Positions 62,024-64,000 of a stretch of 64,000 bases of DNA are shown piece after piece. The stretch comes from Affinundibacterium flavidum (lineage in GTDB: Bacteria > Pseudomonadota > Gammaproteobacteria > Burkholderiales > Burkholderiaceae_D), in NCBI RefSeq assembly GCF_014284175.1, contig NZ_JACOGA010000006.1:186001-250000 (forward strand), written 5' to 3'. The notes below the pieces were generated by a model. It worked only from the letters and a program-made list of their open reading frames with translations. It was not told the DNA's origin and searched no databases. Every line of letters starts with the position of its first letter. Positions within the stretch are counted from its first letter, which is position 1. Position numbers and translations under genes: made by a program.

Positions 62024-62305
62024 ATGCATAGTGCAAACGCCAAATCTGATTCTGAACTTCAAACTCCGTCGGCCGCACGTCGTGTGCTTTGTGCGCTCGC
62101 CTATTCCTGCGGCGTGTTTGCCGGGATTTCATTACTAGGTGCTTTGCTAGTCAGCGTTGATTGTCAGTTGGATGTAAAATGCAGCGTGCGCGACAGAATG
62201 ATTGATACCACTCTGAGTGGAGTCTGGATCTTCGCCACTATCGTGCTGGCCTATAAGGCTTGGCGTGCAGAATTGCCGGGCTGCCGTAAGCAGGCTAGTA
62301 AGTAA
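62024..62305 (+). CDS. Small membrane protein, hypothetical
   Basis: About 93 residues from ATG 62024 (the frame is open from 61997). Two membrane segments (LCALAYSCGVFAGISLLGALL and TLSGVWIFATIVLAYKAW region) separated by a short loop with two cysteines. Its last codons and stop fall in the first unit of a 12-bp tandem repeat. Function unknown. Confidence 0.55.
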   Translation: MHSANAKSDSELQTPSAARRVLCALAYSCGVFAGISLLGALLVSVDCQLDVKCSVRDRMIDTTLSGVWIFATIVLAYKAWRAELPGCRKQASK

Positions 62306-62341
62306 GCTAGTAAGTAAGCTAGTAAGTAAGCTAGTAAGTAA
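62294..62341. repeat. 12-bp tandem repeat, four copies
   Basis: Four perfect copies of GCTAGTAAGTAA. The first supplies the stop codon of the preceding gene. Change in copy number would not alter the protein, as each unit starts with an in-frame stop after the second codon. Confidence 0.85.
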
Positions 62342-62488
62342 GTTCGGAAAGTGCGTTGACGGCACTCAGCTTCTCCATCGCTATCCACCGAATTAGAAGC
62401 CATGCTCGAATTGACGATGTCAAATTCCATTAAGATAGGCGCGCCTGGTGTGACAAACCGGGCTAAATCGATAAGAGGAGACTATCAA

Positions 62489-62878
62489 ATGAGTATCGCA
62501 AATTGGAGTGTGTTGGCCGCGTGTTTGTTACCAGTTGTGACTGTCGCACTGGCAAAATCCAGTGGTCGCAAACTCTCACGCCGCAATGGTGGCTACGACA
62601 ATGCCCAGCCGCGTGAATGGGAATCTAAGCTGACCGGTTGGCAACAACGTGCGATTGCTGCACAAAATAATGGATTTGAAGCCTTGCCTCTGTTTATCGC
62701 TGGTGTTTTGCTGGCACAACAAGCACATGCAAATCAAACTAGTGTCGACGGTCTGGCAATTGCCTTCGTGATGCTACGTTGTCTGTACGTGGCGGCATAT
62801 TTGAGTAATCGCGCTACTATACGATCATTGATCTGGTTTGGTGGTCTTGGTGTAAGCATCGCTTTATTTTTTCAATAA
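62489..62878 (+). CDS. MAPEG family membrane protein
   Basis: About 129 residues from ATG 62489, which has AGAGGAG eight bases upstream; the frame is open from 62402 without support. Four membrane segments, with AAQNNGFEALPLFIAGVLLA as the conserved Asn-Glu helix, and SLIWFGGLGVSIALFFQ at the end. It is the second MAPEG protein in the window (the other is at 30701). Role unknown. Confidence 0.85.
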   Translation: MSIANWSVLAACLLPVVTVALAKSSGRKLSRRNGGYDNAQPREWESKLTGWQQRAIAAQNNGFEALPLFIAGVLLAQQAHANQTSVDGLAIAFVMLRCLYVAAYLSNRATIRSLIWFGGLGVSIALFFQ

Positions 62879-62907
62879 TTGAAACCTAGACAGAAGAGAT
62901 CGACTGC

Positions 62908-63132
62908 ATGATGAGCAAAGAAAAGAAACAACAACTGAGCTTTGCGCTCATCATGTCTATGTTGATGGCATTTTGTATGTCAGGCATTTTGACAGCTCTT
63001 AACACGGGGTTTGAGGGAGGCTTCATATTGCGCTGGATGCGCGCCTTTTTGGTGGCTTGGGCTTGCGCTTTCCCGCTAGTCCTTTTGTTTGCACCGTTTA
63101 CGCGCAAATTGGTTGCGCGCTTGCTGCCTTAG
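62908..63132 (+). CDS. DUF2798 family two-helix membrane protein
   Basis: A 74-residue protein with two helices. LSFALIMSMLMAFCMSGILT and AFLVAWACAFPLVLLFAP with the closing RKLVARLL match the DUF2798 pattern. Function unknown. The start may be the ATG at 62908 or 62911. Confidence 0.8.
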   Translation: MMSKEKKQQLSFALIMSMLMAFCMSGILTALNTGFEGGFILRWMRAFLVAWACAFPLVLLFAPFTRKLVARLLP

Positions 63133-63296
63133 TGGTTTGCTGCTATGTATCGTTTTGATTTGTTCGTTTTTGTTCTTGGTTTCTCTGCAGTTTTCCTCCG
63201 TTGTTACCTCTGTAGTTTCCCATAAGTGACAAGTCTGGTTTAGTATCATAGTGGGCGTTTCTTTTTGTGAACCCCAATTCTCCAAGGACGCCCTCT

Positions 63297-63551
63297 ATGA
63301 TGAATGAAGAAGCACTACTAGCCGAGCTGATCGGCATGCTACCTAGCCCCACCTATATCGTTATATCGATCATCTTTGGCGTGATCGGGCTTTACTGTTT
63401 TCAGTATGGTCGTAAAAAACCTCATCCACATTTGAAATGGGGCGGGCTGGCGCTGATGTTCTACCCCTATCTGATCGGTAACGACACACGCCTGTTAGTG
63501 ATCGTTGGCCTTGCATTGTGCGCGCTGTTGTTCTATTGGCGGGAACGCTAA
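63297..63551 (+). CDS. Small membrane protein, hypothetical
   Basis: About 84 residues from the ATG at 63297, which has AAGGACG upstream. Two to three hydrophobic segments (TYIVISIIFGVIGLYCFQYG, GGLALMFYPYLIG and LLVIVGLALCALLFYW). Short conserved proteins of this layout occur in many Proteobacteria; I know no function. The frame upstream to 63267 is not needed. Confidence 0.7.
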   Translation: MMNEEALLAELIGMLPSPTYIVISIIFGVIGLYCFQYGRKKPHPHLKWGGLALMFYPYLIGNDTRLLVIVGLALCALLFYWRER

Positions 63552-64000
63552 TTTTTTTGTAAGACGACGATCAAACTTTGCACCTCATGTTGCGCTTCGC
63601 GCCGTCCGCTGTGATGACTAAAGTGGCGCAGCCGTAAGCCGTAAGTTCTTGCTAGTTGGCGGATATAGCTTGCGGAGTGCGCATAGCGTTGCGAAGTTTG
63701 CAGCTTAGATTCATCAGTCGCCGATTCTTCAACTGAAAATGCAAAATGTGCGCCGGAAGTGAGTTTGTTTTTGATCAGTCCGAATAAGTCATCCAATCGC
63801 CCAAAATACACCAACACATCAGCCGCCACGATCAAATCGTAGCTTGGTGTGGCCTGCGCAAGATAGTGCAAGATATCGTCGCAGATTAATTCTTGGTAGA
63901 CGTTGCGTCGCCGCGCTTGAGCCAGCATATTTTCTGATAAATCAACACCCGTCAAATGCTGCGCAACCGTAGTCAAATAATCGCCACATAAACCCGTACC
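63548..64000 (-). CDS. SAM-dependent methyltransferase, C-terminal part
   Basis: The frame is open through the right edge of the window, so the N-terminus is missing. TGLCGDYLTTVAQHLTGVDL continues the glycine-rich SAM motif I (GCGTG would lie just outside), followed by SENMLAQARRRNVYQEL and DLIVAADVLVYFGRLDDLFG, typical of class I methyltransferases of the TPR-containing type. The apparent TTG start at 63976 is only the edge of the window. Substrate unknown. Confidence 0.82.
   Translation of the reverse strand, partial: GTGLCGDYLTTVAQHLTGVDLSENMLAQARRRNVYQELICDDILHYLAQATPSYDLIVAADVLVYFGRLDDLFGLIKNKLTSGAHFAFSVEESATDESKLQTSQRYAHSASYIRQLARTYGLRLRHFSHHSGRREAQHEVQSLIVVLQKN

Overview
The window looks like chromosome of a betaproteobacterium, most likely Burkholderiales and probably Oxalobacteraceae (an Undibacterium-like organism). 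This rests on protein character, hemE next to priA, and the style of the repeats; it is an inference, since no rRNA or marker alignment was available. No tRNA, rRNA, CRISPR array, transposase or integrase gene was seen.

Positions 1-20 kb hold a beta-glucan (laminarin-type) utilisation locus. It contains an extracellular GH16 endo-1,3-glucanase lipoprotein with a DUF6445 gene behind it, a complete sugar ABC importer (binding protein, two permeases, MalK-like ATPase), a flavin-dependent 'tryptophan halogenase' family protein, a LacI regulator, a GH5 glucanase lipoprotein, two cytosolic GH1 beta-glucosidases, an exported GH3 beta-glucosidase and a FucP/GluP-type sugar permease. Four near-palindromes of the form TGGAAWCGWTTCCA lie upstream of the GH16, ABC, GH5 and GH3 units, so the LacI protein probably controls the whole set. 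The gaps are full of small palindromic repeats, including a 268-bp MITE with 32-bp terminal inverted repeats.

Positions 20-31 kb are mixed: a COQ7-like hydroxylase, an orphan HTH protein, an Mrr-like restriction endonuclease, an unrecognised 518-residue helical protein, VOC and DUF1801 proteins, an IorAB-type molybdenum oxidoreductase, a periplasmic solute-binding protein, an HD hydrolase and a MAPEG protein.

Positions 31-44.6 kb are the most unusual part. About 20 short genes, nearly all on the minus strand and mostly of unknown function, alternate with attC-like recombination sites, some with perfect RYYYAAC/GTTRRRY cores. No integron integrase is present. Three related ~168-bp modules (A, B, C), each with a leftward extended -10 promoter, precede blocks of cassettes. 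In B and C the similarity runs out at an attI-like GTTRRRY core, as an attI/Pc unit would. The same promoter also occurs, without the rest of the module, before three other leftward genes. I read this as a sedentary, integrase-less cassette array (CALIN) with duplicated promoter/attI platforms. A Bax-inhibitor-1 gene and an ankyrin gene sit between its parts.

Positions 44.7-64 kb return to ordinary chromosome: hemE, priA (with a DnaA-box cluster upstream), SRPBCC, VOC, two GNAT, AlkD-like repair protein, a GT4 glycosyltransferase, a BlaI/M56 (BlaR-like) pair with a clear double operator, a 1328-residue beta-propeller histidine kinase, CreD, small membrane proteins and a methyltransferase cut by the right edge. 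Several gaps here carry 12-13 bp tandem repeats.
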